From Plecoglossus altivelis (taxonomy: Eukaryota > Chordata > Actinopteri > Osmeriformes > Plecoglossidae), in NCBI GenBank assembly GCA_036571765.1, contig BROE01000020.1, forward strand, positions 2,169,130 to 2,233,129: DNA of 64,000 nt, in the 5' to 3' direction. Below, piece by piece: positions 23,901-36,769 of this stretch (position 1 is the first letter of the stretch; the number at the start of each line of letters is the position of its first letter). Made by a program: the position numbers and the translations under genes. A model generated the notes under the pieces. The model was not told the DNA's origin, did not search any database, and saw only the letters and a program-made list of their open reading frames with translations.

Positions 23901-26900
23901 CTAAATTGTACAGTAACAAAGGGCCATTTAGTGGATGAAAAAATGGGTTAGAGCAGGAGCACAAATTGGCTTAGAGAGGGACTAACATGAGGATGATGTG
24001 TTCGTATGAGAGCGTGTGTGATACTGTCAGTATTTGTGTGACCATGAGTGGTAAAGAGATATCAAACTTATTTCAGACATGTCAAAGGTGTTTTGAGTTC
24101 TGCACTGTACATTTTTTACAATTGATTTCCATTTTATTTTGGTCTTTTCACTATGCCATGAAGCAGCAACTTTCAGCAGCAACAAGGTGTATGAAAGAAA
24201 GACGGTTATTTTATATTCTGTATAGAAGCAAATGTTTGACAAAAATCACATGCTTCCATTTGATTGGAATATAATACAGTGAAACCAGGATAAATATAGA
24301 GCAGGTCTACAGTACATAGATAAATATAGATACAAATTCTGACGGCAGCATCCCTGATGGTGCTGGCAGAGTGATTAGGTGAGAGTGCATAATAGCTCAC
24401 ACAGTGTGTGCGAGTTTATGTGTAGCAGGAAGTGGGAAATCTGGGCAGTCATGTTTTAATAAGGCTTTGCGTGTCAACTGCTTGACATTCAGACATCCAG
24501 TTGTGACATGATGGCGGGACTAAAGCGAGTGTTAGCGATGGCCTTAATCTAATTCACTCAGTCAGTAGGGCTTAAGGCCGGTTTATACTGGCCAGAAAGA
24601 GAACAACGGGAGGAGCTGAGCTTTGAGAGAATGCATTATTCCTTGAATTCCTTCTCATGTGGCCCCGCAGGCACTAGTCCTCAACACAAAAATCACATCA
24701 AAAATAGACGCAAGTAGCCCTCTCAACGACAAAAGGGAAGGTGGTTTGTAGAACACAGATCCAGTACTCCACAGATGAGTCCTCCTTAACTCCCATCTGG
24801 TTGTAAGGCAAGGCATTGTGCATTCCCTGCTTTACAAGGATCATGTAATCAGCTATCCATGAAAGCTCTACCTGGAATCAGCCATGCTGGATTTTGTCAT
24901 AGACAAAGGCTTTTTGAAAAAGTTAGGGCACAATAAGAATATTGTACCTCACTACCACAATTGGTGTAATGATTAAAAAGTGACTGAGTCACAGGCAGGG
25001 CTTACTAAACACTAAACTAAACAAAACAACACAAAGCCTTCAGACATCAGACTCACTAGAGTTACACACCAGCTAGCATGAGTGACAGCCACCTGCTACC
25101 CACTATTATCACATTTTCCTTTGGGTGTGCTAGTGAGCTGTACACTTGGTAAAATCTAGATAATACCATTACCTACCATCTTCTCTACCAATGAAACCTC
25201 TTGTTGACATTATGACTATGTTTATATAAGCAAAGTGACAAACAACATTTGGACTTAAAGGCCATGGGTAATCGTACAAATAAACTTTTCAGGGCCATAA
25301 TCCATCCTCTAATTGTTCTTTTCTAAACAGAGAAAACAAGAATAGGAGGAGAACACTTCCATCATTCTCTGAAAAAGTGTGAATGAGCATACCTGTTGAG
25401 AGGAACCTGTTGAAAAGCTGAAATAAGTATTTTAATGTGTTGCTTGTTTGTTGTCTCAACGGTATGTAGAAACTTGGAGAAGAATCTTGGGCCAACATTT
25501 GAATGCATGTAACCCTAACTGGTTGTTGAGAAATTAAGATTATAAATTGTTTTGTCGCACACAGATAATCAGTAGGATTATACTTACTCTTTGTGTTTTC
25601 GAAAAGCAATACTTAACTCCAGTTAACAAATGCTACATTTGCTACAATAATCTTCAAATTAAAAGTCACAAAAGAGATTAACAGTATAAATAGTATCAAC
25701 AGACAGTGTGGCAAAGTACCAGTAATGCATAGTTACGTGATTAACTTTAATAATGAGGAGGATCCTGTATACTTATGCCTTAGACACTTTATGAGTGGAT
25801 TAATTTGTGGGTCGGCTGACTTTGTGGAAAGGTGATCAAAAGAAGATTTAACTGTAGAAGAGTAAGACTACCTCTACTAATACACTCACACATGTATTTT
25901 AACTTCCATACTTTCTTCAACTTTCTCAATTCAGGTGCGCTCTTATGGCAATGTATTTTTTATGCACGGTTTGTTTTTCTCATTAGCACTTCATATTTCA
26001 ATGTAGGATTATCAATAAATTATATGATGCACGTATGTATTTCTTTATGTTGACATCTTTCTACTCCAGAACTATACTCTGTTTTCTCATACCCTCTTCT
26101 TCCATCTCATCCTCATCTCTTCAAATGATCAAACTGTCATCTGTCAGTGTAGGCTGTGCATGTTCCAAATGTCTCCTCCTTTCGTATTCTGTACTTTGTT
26201 GTGTCTTGAATTTCTTGTTTGAATAAGAAGTTGGTTCCCTCATTTAACCAGCATGTGGTGTATTTTCTGTGCTCTGTGTAGCAACCTTCTTAGGTGGAGA
26301 GCTGTAGATAGACTGTGTTATGGTAGGACACATGGAAGGTGGCTGAAAGCCTTCTCACCACTTACTGTGTGAGACAGTACATATTCTACAATGAACAGGC
26401 CACCACCCTACGTAGACAAAGTCTGAACATTTATGTGCATACGGTCATGTTTTCCACTTACTGAAACTGAGGCTGATGGATAATTACTTCAAAGTATGTC
26501 TGCAAAACAAAACTGACAGTGATAATCAGTGAGTATTCAGTTAAAATGAAATTGTCTTTACAACGTAGACAATGTATCAAGTGTATTACTTGGGATCTAC
26601 ATGGGTTAAAGTGAGGTATTACTTAACTTTTTATTGAGATTATTTCTGGTCTGAGTAGAATTGACTTGGTTTTAAAAATCACTTTCTACCATTACTAGTA
26701 GGTGTGAAGCCTAGATGCAGGTAGAGCTTAAAGTCTGCAACTGTGTGCTGTTTGTGTCCAGACAGTGAACCAAAGTTTTGACATGACAAAAATAAATACT
26801 TTTTTGACTAAATTAAACTGTCCAATAAGACCACAGTATTTATTAGATTACAACAGGAGGGAAAACAAGCAACCAAAGCACCACCCTTTGACAGCTGTTG

Positions 26901-28796
26901 TCTATTTACATAATTAATTTAAGTCTCTCAATCAAAACATTTTCCATTAATGTAATGTACCCATAGTCTCATACCATTTTCATATTCTGACCACGGATTT
27001 AATTTTTTCTGTGGCCAGTGGAAAAGGGTTAGAATTAGGGTTAGGCAACAGTTCGCAATGCATTTGATTTTGCACATTTTGTACAACAGTAGGGACATGT
27101 TTTCTTTCCTTAAATTACACAACAACATGGGTTAAAAGACCAATGAAGTGAGAAGTTTAAGTGGAGTAAACATTTGATTGGTCTGAAACTCATTATTAAT
27201 CTTGTCAAATGGATGCCGAACAGAAAGATTTGGCAAACAGACGAAGAGCAGAGGATACGAGACCAGATGGCCTTGCAGCTTTTATAGGAAAACACTGAGC
27301 ATTTGCTAGAATCAGAGAGGGAGAGTGTGATGCCAGGAGTCTATACTCACTGAGGGAAGAACAGGAGAATTGGGGTGAGAGAAAGACAACGTTACAGTAT
27401 TACCTCAGGAGATTTGGAGAGGGACTGCATCAACAAAAATGAGACAGTGCAAATGTGAGAAACAGAGGAAGAGACGACTTTTTAGTGAAAATGCAGGAAT
27501 GACTTGGTGACTGCTGTTACAGAGCAGGATGTTCCCTAACAAAAAGGCCTTCTTTGTTGCTTTCGATATTATATTAAACAATATCACTGCATAGCCAAAA
27601 GTCTACATGGGAAGTCTTTAAACAGGTGTTACAACAAAAATGTCTTCGAGAATACCCATTTTATCAACAATTGTCTTTTTGCCTTCTTGCACTTTTTGCA
27701 TCAACTGTCTCAGGAAGAAGGAAATCGGTCCTGAATTGCATTCCTCTTTTTCTACTCTTGTTAACTAGTAAATGGAATTGGACTAGAAGCAAATTATTGC
27801 TTAGACAACAAGTATAGTGCCATCTTTCCACACCAGCCGTCTTTATTTTTTTACATGGATGTTGCTCATTCGATTGCTTGTACATTTCAAATAGACAACA
27901 AATGAGGGCAAACCTATGGTAAGCAAAGGTTAACAAAAAATGCTACACTTGCGGCAGACTTCATCTGATCTCACATTTGAGCTGGCAGAAGGATTGGTGC
28001 AGTCCTCAAATGAACTCCCTCTGCTGAAGCAAAGCCTGGACATTCTAAGCAATGCTTCATACAATACTTTCTACAAGCACCGGTGACTCAGAATCCGCAG
28101 ATGTTGCCAAGAGTCCTTACATTCCCTTACTCCCTTACCAAGGGTTAGGGAAGTAGATTTCACTGATGTTTGAAACAATGTTGTTAATCATGCAGTCGTG
28201 GAGTGCAGTATGTGACGATGTTTTATTGAGCTGTTTGTGAAAAATGTATATGCTCACAAAGTCTCACAAGTTTCATCACTGGCACTTCATTCAAAAACAA
28301 TGTCCTTTCTCATCAATGTGCGGCCAGATCTAGTTGTCAATCACTTTTAATGAGCAAATTACTTTAGTTATTATATAGGAGGGATGTTAGCAAATAATTA
28401 ACATACCATCCATTTGTTTTTAAGGCTACAGTTTAGCCATTTAGTACAGATATTTGATTTCCATTACTTTACTAGGCATTGTTAAATGAAAACACTTCAA
28501 CTTGCAATTCCAAAATATGTATTTTGGGTATACTGTCATTTAGTAGCTATTTTTCTTTATTGCTGATTCAGTGCAGATACAGCTATTTGAGCACTACTGG
28601 CATGCACTGGCATGAGACTTTTGCACAGTAGTTAGAATCAACGTCTTTTCTTTAGTTTTTCTTTATGTAAGAAATTCTGGCTGCCTAACTAACAGCGAAC
28701 CATTATAAAGTTGCCACTTTACATATAAGGAATCACAAGCATCTGAGGTTATCACAACATTACCTAGGTCTAGGTGAAATGTTTGATCCGCAGATG
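20961..28796. other. Gene-poor unique sequence
   Basis: Nearly 8 kb without a recognisable exon or transposon. It has simple TG tracts near 23320, and a stretch around 22720-22930 with homeodomain-like TAATTA/GATAATTAT sites that reads like a possible conserved element (see findings). The open frames of up to about 106 codons have no domain signature. Confidence 0.55.
23316..23362 (+). repeat. TG/TATG microsatellite
   Basis: ATGTGTGTTGTGTGTGTGTG then GTATGTTGTATGTATGTATT, a compound dinucleotide/tetranucleotide tract. Frames over it on both strands are low-complexity artefacts. Confidence 0.8.
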
Positions 28797-28896
28797 CACC
28801 GGGTTACCTTTTAATGCACCAGGTTATAATTACACTCACCAGGCTACTGTGTAACTCACCAGGACTCAGTTAAACTCACCAGGACACAGTCTAACT
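28797..28896 (+). repeat. 20-bp minisatellite, five units
   Basis: The motif CACCRGG starts at 28797, 28817, 28837, 28857 and 28877, an exact 20-bp period. The unit is roughly CACCAGGNTACAGTTTAACT. It lies in otherwise unique non-coding DNA. Confidence 0.93.
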
Positions 28897-30330
28897 CAAA
28901 GGGTTGGTCTGAACTGACTACATTAGTCATAGGTGTAGTTTGGGTGTAACGTGCAATAAACCAATCAGAGTGTCAGCTCACATTCCCTTTAAAAGCAGGA
29001 GCACTTATTCCATGGCGGATTACTATCATAATGGCGGGCTTGCCAGACGGATGGAGAAGTTCCTTTTTTACATTTTTTATTCAGACATCATCATCTACAT
29101 AGAAAATATTACAATACTAATTCAAGCTTATACTTAAAGACAGTCCACACAGGGTATAGGCAGAAGCATAAGCTTATAACGCCCATCCACCCACACCATT
29201 TTACCCTGAACTAGAAATAATGAAATTAAGATAGCTACCTTTATTATTGGTGCTACGTATGATAATAGGATTTACGGGGCAAAATACAGCCATTAGATCG
29301 TTTGCTGTTATTAATTACTTTCAAGTGATTCATAATATTTAATCAAATTTGTCTTAAATTTGTTTTTAAGCTGTAATGTTGTAGTCTTTTTGCTCCTGGT
29401 AAAATGACTTTCATACATGAAACCCCAACAATGGAAATACAATGTTGTCCTATATTTGTTTGTACTTCTATTTTATTTTATTTACATATTATACCGACAC
29501 AGACCATAAACATTGTCCTTGATTCACTGGGTTCTTCTGTCAATGTAAAACTATGAAACAATATATACAGTTCTCTGGTCTGTCTCATGATGGTTTTCCT
29601 CAGCTCAGTTTTGGAGATAATTGTCTCCTTACAGTACATCTATATTTGGTCCGAAACCTTTATTTACACAACAGTCTTTTGCACTTAGGCAAGCAGTTCA
29701 ATATTTTGGATTGAAAAATTGAGCACAACGTCATATTACTTTCTAAATCTGGCCTTATCAATAAGAAGGGCTAATGATCTGGCACTGTCGCTGGAAGAGC
29801 ACAGATGTAGAGGGCCAGTGTGGCTACTCAGGGTTAGAAGAGAGGGAGGGGGAGCGGGTAGAAATGAAAAGGCAGGAGCTTTAGAAGCTTTGGAAAGGAT
29901 TTGTGACCAATAAGCCATCCAGAGGATTAAGGCATGTTAATGTAATGCCTAAACCAACTTGACACACAGCTAACGAACATAGTAGTGAGAGGAGAAAGAG
30001 AAAGGGCTATTGTCATTATACACATAGCCAAAAACATTGCTTTACAGCAACATAAACTTAAAAACAAATAAAATAAATAACTTATAAAATAATTGGCATT
30101 ATGATGTACCTTTGTGGTTATTAGTAAATTATACTTATACAAACTTGAATTAGCAAGGTCACCAGTAAACACAATGCTTTCATGTGTATTTAATTTAATT
30201 ATACACCTATGTCTTGATAAATGGGTAATCAAAATGCAATAACTTAATTAATGAAATCACCCATATAGTATATATCGGTTTTACAAATCAGTTGGCCTTC
30301 AAAAGTTGTGAATTGAAGCTACTTCAGAAA
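28897..30330. other. Non-coding, no gene seen
   Basis: Unique sequence. The 29719-29918 frames on opposite strands overlap a purine-rich tract and are not convincing as coding. Confidence 0.55.
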
Positions 30331-31465
30331 TTAAAGGAGTCATGCACTGCAAAACCCATTTTACCTTGTTATAGTGGAATTATGGCAGTTTGGGGGGTAA
30401 AATGGACGTACAGTGAATCTCACAGCCCATGGACACCTCTTTACTATGTAAATCTCACGTATCAAAACTCCTGCTGGGTTTCAGAACTCTATGTAAGTGA
30501 CATCGATAACAAGCTCCATCATTTCAGGCTCTGGTCTGTACCTTTGTCACACCCCAAAATTTGCATTCACACCAGCCCACAGTGTTCTGGCCCAGAATCG
30601 TAAATGGAACCTGTGTATATCTCAGACACTAGTTTGGCACAGTGCTCTGTTTACTTCCACGGGAATAACAAAGACGAACATTTTTAACTGTTTCAAGAAT
30701 ATTTAAAAAGGACTGCCATTTTAAATGCAGTGTCCCAGGCTGTACAGGGAATGATGAAATGTTCCATAATCGTCCCAAGGAACCAAACACTCGGACAGGC
30801 ATAGCTGATGTCTGTCTATGAGAAGATGCCTGTGAAGTCTGACACTAAATTATTAATTTGCTTTAAGCACCGAGGTCTGTTGTAAAAAACCGGGGACAAA
30901 ACAAAACAAGATATGCTATGAAGCGGTTGCTGAAAAAAGCGGTGTTGTTCGACTATGTGCTTATCTCAATCGTAAGCTGTGGGTATGATTTTGTCACTAA
31001 CAATCAATGCTAATGTGTTTCAATTATTTTTTATCTTTGAGAAGGAGATCGAGGAGGACCATCTTCAAGAGAAAAAGCGATTTCTTATTGATCTTTCAGA
31101 TCTGAATTTTGATTTGGGTCACGAAAATCCAGAAATTTGCGTGAGAATGCTTCACCCCACACGGTGAAAGTGAAAGATGCAAAACCATTGGCGCTACGCA
31201 GCGTTATGCGGTGTTAGCTAATTGTCCTCGGTGCACAAATGCTTTTCACATACATTAGATCGTTCGCTAGATGTCTGTTCAGATCTGCAATTAACTCCGA
31301 CCACGAAATATAAGCGGAGGCAGGCAGCTTCAAGACATTGATGATAATTGCCCCCCTCTAGCCAGGGTGTCCCTAATATTTCCCCTTGATTTGTTTAAAT
31401 TGTGCAATATAGTTTGCTGACATACCCTGAAAATAACCTGAAAACCCAATAAATCACCCCTTTAA
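30331..31465. mobile_element. TTAA-bounded degenerate DNA transposon (Kolobok/piggyBac-like ends)
   Basis: TTAA at 30331-30334 is followed by AGGAGTCATGCACTG. TTAA at 31462-31465 is preceded by a sequence whose complement reads AGGGGTGATTTATTG. This makes a short imperfect inverted repeat inside TTAA duplications. The interior has a small Cys-containing peptide (FKCSVPGCTGND near 30718) that could be the start of a THAP-type zinc finger, and a charged peptide EKEIEEDHLQEKKRFLIDLS near 31040. No transposase core is recognisable. The class is inferred from the ends only. Confidence 0.45.
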
Positions 31466-32055
31466 AAAATTAGAGTCCAGGCGGATATAACAGAGTTGTT
31501 TTATGACGTAATGCAAAAACATACAAACAAAACACTGTAAGAACTGAAGAAGAAAAATGATTATGCAACAAATATCTTCTCTAGGTCTACGCAATGCAAT
31601 ATCATATGGTTCAATAGTTTGACAGCATCTTTCTGAACACAAGGTCTCTCCTTTTATCATTAACGTCGAAGGCTATCAATCATTCTAACCATTTAGGGCA
31701 AATTGCTTGATCTCCGAGTGCGAATTAAGAGAACTGTGCCGCCCCCCCCCTCACTACACTGTTATGACGTTAATGTCATAGTCAGACACGGGTCACTCAC
31801 TGACAATGTTCAGAATGTAGTATTTCACTCCATTCTACACCAAAAAAGTAAAGGAGTACTGATTTTTGTAGATAGAAGCCCGTTGAAGCCACCATCTCAG
31901 ATTTATTTAACCCATACGTTTCATTCATCATTTGCCCGAGAAAGCGACCTTTGATATAATGTAAATCTACAATGCATGGCGCATGTTACAAAGTTCATAG
32001 CTAGTTATGCAGTTTGCTCAGTCAACTCTACACGGATAGAGTTAATCAGGGCAGC
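31395..32055 (+). repeat. Duplicated blocks A1 (31395-31735) and A2 (31725-32055)
   Basis: A1 contains TTGCTGACATACCCTGAAAA, ACCCCTTTAA, TATGACGTAATGCAAAAACA and CAACAAATATCT. A2 contains CACTCCATTCTACACC, TTTTTGTAGATAGAAGCCCG and CATTTGCCCGAGAAAGCGAC. Each has a diverged direct copy further right (A2' at about 32130-32470, A1' at about 32488-32765). A1 includes the right end of the TTAA element. Confidence 0.8.
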
Positions 32056-32129
32056 TTTCAAGATATACTGGAATTATGCTTTTGTTCAGATGGTCAAATT
32101 ATTTTTGTGATTTGTGTAGAACAGGCAAT

Positions 32130-32765
32130 CTGAGTGAGACTCCGTCCCCATTTCACAGTTTTAACATTAGCCAGTCGCTCAGAGTGCGGTCGCTCACTGG
32201 TTTTCAAAATTTTGTATTACACTCCATTCTAGACCAAAAACGTCAGGGATGACTGCTTTTTGTAGATACGAGTGTTGAAGATAACCGTCTCAGATTTCCC
32301 ATCTCGGATTTCTTTAGCCGAGCCTGTTTCATTCGTTATTTGCCTGAGAAAGCAACCTGTGTTGTCATGTACATTTATAACTCACTGTACATGTTTGGTT
32401 GCTTTGCTCAGCAGCTTTGCTCATCGTACACCAACCAATCAGCGTGCAGCTCATTAAAATATTAATCAGCCTACCATATATAGAGAAAATTGCTGACATA
32501 CCCTGAAATAACCTAAAACCCAAGTAAATCACCCCTTTAAATAAATTAACCAGGGATACAAATTGTTTATGACGTAATGCATAAACATACAAACAAAACA
32601 CTGTAAGTAACTGAAAGAACAAAAGTATTTGCAACAAATATCTCTCTATAGCAATAATATCATATGTTCAATAGTTGACAGCATTCTAAAAAAGTGTCCT
32701 TAAATACTGAAGGTATCATCTTCTAACATTAGCAATTGCTTTATCTCACAATAAAGATGTGCGTG
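32130..32765 (+). repeat. Second copies A2' and A1' of the duplicated blocks
   Basis: A2' has CACTCCATTCTAGACC, TTTTTGTAGATACGAGTGTT and TATTTGCCTGAGAAAGCAAC. A1' has TTGCTGACATACCCTGAAAT, AAATCACCCCTTTAA, TATGACGTAATGCATAAACA and GCAACAAATATCTCTCTATA. The order A1-A2-A2'-A1' is not a plain tandem repeat. It would fit a longer array that lost an internal A1 unit. Confidence 0.8.
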
Positions 32766-35700
32766 TGACATTATGTTATACAAACCATTACTTATTCTGT
32801 TATATATATATATTGTGGTCATGGATAGATAAGACCTGTAGGATCACAGACTATCCTTACCCTCTTAGTCAAATGAATGATCAGTTGATGCAAGTAAAGT
32901 TTTACTTGCACTGCAATACGTATAAACTTGTGTTACAAAAGGGTTGATGCTAACATCAAAGCTCAAGGAGGCACAAGAGCTATGAGGCAATCTTAATGCT
33001 CTGCGCTTTCTTCATTGAGCGCCATCATGAAGGCTTGACCCGAGGACTTGTTAAACCATACATGAGCTGGCGCAACGTTGGGATTTCATATAGTCTCAGT
33101 GTTCCAGGGCATGGTTCTGTTATGGCTATGTCAACTCTAATGCTAACAACAAAGTCTGGAAGCGGCTGAACAGTGGTGCGGAGATATTATCCTGATGTAT
33201 AGGCCTGGCTCTTCACTGACATAAATTCTTCTACCATTATGGGCCATGAGGCTACCTAAGCAAACCATTCAGTTCACTCAAAGTTCGCTCTGAGACAAAG
33301 TCAAATGCATTTCTATAGCACATTTTAAAGCAACCAATGTTAGCCAAAAGTGCAGTTCAATCTGCCAAGGTAAAATGAGGAATCAAATAAGGACAAGCTA
33401 TCACCAGGGCACACAGTAAACAGACATGACAGACAGGGAAAGATGTATTGTATGGGCTGTGTATCGTCTGTGATCCAAACCCACTCCCATGTGACATTTC
33501 TAATTATCTATTGTACTTTTCGCATTATTTTTGCAGTATCAACTCCATCTGTACTATCCATGTATTTATGACAGACACAGTCCCACTTGAGGGGGGGGAA
33601 GCATCAATGATCGCCATAATGTTTTTTTCTCCTCCTGTTCTTTTCTTACTCCCAAATCACAGAGAGAAAATAACGAGCAGCTGCTTCTCTGCTGGGAGTT
33701 TGTTGTGAACTGATCTATTTCTAGAGAAAGAAACATCTTATTGTTAAACATTTCTCTTTCTTTCTCTTTGAGTCACATATACACACTTCCCTATCTCAGC
33801 TCATCTTTAGCTCCTCTTCCTTCACCCTTCTATCCTCCCACATGCTGTTTCAGTTGTGGTACAACTCAAGCAATACACCATGGGAGATACGCCACCATTG
33901 GAGATACGCCACCATAATCAGTTTTGTATAGAGGGATACAGCTTCTCAGTCCTCCTTTTCATGGTTAATAAAGAGGCCTATATCTTAGGGAACGTTAGTC
34001 AGAGGTAACCAGTTGGACCATTTTGGGTACAGTTCACAGCTGAGGCAAGACGTAATAAGTACTTAATAGAGAGACTCATCTTGTGTCACCAATGTGTGTG
34101 TGTGGGGTTGGAAATGTTAGTCATTCTTGTTGTTTTTGCAAGTGAACAATAAAGTCAAACATATCAAGTATATGTATAGTGTATAATCCCCCATAGTTGA
34201 GTTTGAGGTAAAGAAAATTACTACACTTAAGTTCTATGGTCCTATACCTGAGTTAACTGCTAACATTAATATGATTACTATGCATGACGTCCAGTCTAAC
34301 AATATATCATTTTCATTGCAGGTCATAACCTTAAATTCAAACAGGCCCTTTCTGCTTTGGTAAGAACAAATTAGTCAGCACCCCAAGTGTACTGTGACTT
34401 CCTGGCCATTGATACAGTGTAACACTATATGCAGCATGGAGAACACTGTGCTGTGCTTTGTTCTAGATGAGTGCTACTCTTGCTCTACTTCTTGCTCTAG
34501 TTCTTGTTCCCCTAAATTCTTTGCTCTTATTTGTCGTCTAAACTGGTCCATTGCAGCTAATTGATACAACCAAAAGTATTATGCTGAAATTATCAAGCAC
34601 AAACATGATAATACTGTGAACGCATAGAATAGCATTTTGTGCCATACATCACAAATGCAGGTAGTGGTTATTCCTGTTCCTACACTTTTAGTACACATCT
34701 AACAACCTTAACCGTTTTGTTTTAAAATGGGTTCCAATACATAACAAATGGACAATTGGTCTATACCTTTATCTAGATAAATACTTATTATGTAGCCAAC
34801 CCATTCCATATCTGTGACCTTGCTATTGAAACCCTTGTTGTAGCAACAGCCATAGTGACAGTGACAGTTGGTTACGTTGGTTACGTTGGTTGGCTATCTC
34901 ACAAAGAGAGGAAGGAAGGGAGGGACGAGGTGCAGTAGCCCACAGCTCTCAATCATCAAAGTATCCTATAGTGTCTGGCAGAGCTTTATCTCCTTCTGCC
35001 TGTCCATCCATCACTCACTCCCTGCTCCATGGTATTTATCTTCAACTATTTTCTCTATTTTCTTTCATTGCAAATGTCTTCAATGTAACAAGTGAACATT
35101 TTCTTTTCTTTTGTGTTTCACTCTTTCTGTGTATCTGTATTTGTCAGCCTGTCTCTTCTCTTCTCATTTCATATTAATATTTTATCATGCTTTGCAGAAA
35201 AGGGTGCAATAACAGTTTAATCAAAGCAAAAAGTAACTCAACCAAAAAGAACATGGTTACAGAAAATGCCATACTCATTCCTTCTTGTCCTACATCTTTT
35301 CCATGGATATTTTTCTCCTCATTTAATTTTCCCTGTGCTTCGCCTGTTACTTACATTGTCATTTTTGCAATTGCACGTCATCTCCACTCCTCACTACTTT
35401 GTTTCCCTCTCTTTTATTTTCAGCCCTTCCTTGATTTCTTACCATCTATGCTTCTTCTAACATTTTTCTAACCAGCCTATCCAGCCTCCCATGAGGTTGC
35501 AGTAGTGGCTCCCCAGAGAGAGGGACAAGGTGAAATATTTATGCTCCAAGGCAGAGGGCACCTCCGGCACACTCTGTGGGGGGTGGGGCAGCGAGTGAGG
35601 AAGCCAGGGGTGAACTCAAGTGAAAAGGATGAGAACATGGTGTGTCATAAACTGAGTGTGAAGAGGAGGGGTGAAGAGGAGGGGTGAACATGAGCGCGAT

Positions 35701-36769
35701 TAGGGAGAATGTGTGTGCGTGTGTGGCTGCATGCTACACACAAGCCTGTTCTGGTTGTGCAACTCCTGTGAAGAGATAGGAATGTACAAAGTAAGAATGC
35801 CAAACAACAAAATTCCTAGTACACAGAAACAAACACCATCCCATTTATGAGTGTGCTTTTGGATTATGCCTGCTAACTGTTAACCTTGTTAGCATCCTGA
35901 TGGCTACAAACCACGTACCAGCTGGCCAACAGCAAATCCACTCTCTTGCCTCCAGCTCATATGGAACCTATTGAAAGCTTTGTCCAAAGTTGCTGTTACC
36001 TACTCTCACATATAGTGGCCTAACACTGAGGTTTCATTTCTATCCTCGTCCTCTATCAAAGCTCAGTTCTCCTCTCTCAGCTGTTGTACTGGTTGTCACT
36101 CATGCAGAGGTGACCTTGGTGGAGAGCGGAGAGAAGCCTCCAGCAATTGCCATGGAAACTGCATCTAGTGACACACTAGGCTAAGGTTAGGGAGCACAAA
36201 ATATTTTATACAGCCTATCTACCATGTGTCACTACCGCAAAGTATCAAAATGACGAAGAGAAGGAGAAATGGATTAAACAGATGAAGGGAGAGCTCTCTG
36301 GTGCAGGCAGCCTCACTACAGAGCTTCCGTTGTTGATGCTCAGCCCCATCAATCTGTTGTACGTTACTATAATTCTGTGACCCCCCTCCACACATGCTTA
36401 CACACAAATAGACACATCCAAACTCAAACTGATGGACACATGGCAACTTTTTGAGATCTGAATTAATATGATCACTGTTTGCTCATCCCTATTCACAGAA
36501 TATGGGATATATTTCCCTCCACTTCACTTTACCTGTACTGTACTTTCAATATAGAGAAATGACGAAACTGAAGTTACAAATAAAGTATTTTAAAGTATCC
36601 ATTGATTAATTATTAGAAGTTTGTCAAGTCCTGGTCGAGAAGAAAAGGTTTGTGTGCCGATAACTGTTTCCATAGAAACTGTTTTTATAAGCTTAAAAGA
36701 CTAGACTCAAATTTTTAAGCAAAAAGGCCTTGCCTTGCCTTGCTTTCTCAGGGAATAAAGTTAAAAATA
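32766..36769. other. Non-coding, no gene seen
   Basis: Contains the 17-bp duplication, pyrimidine-rich tracts at 33740-33840 and 34950-35460 that keep long frames open by chance, and a GAAGAGGAGGGGT direct repeat near 35658. No known protein family. Confidence 0.55.
33883..33915 (+). repeat. 17-bp direct duplication
   Basis: GGAGATACGCCACCAT occurs twice at a 17-bp offset (33883 and 33900). Too short to assign to a known element. Confidence 0.9.

Noticed and set aside
34868..35471. Several Ser/Leu/Phe-rich plus-strand frames
   Set aside because: A long pyrimidine-rich tract keeps frames open by chance. The hydrophobic look is not evidence of a membrane protein.
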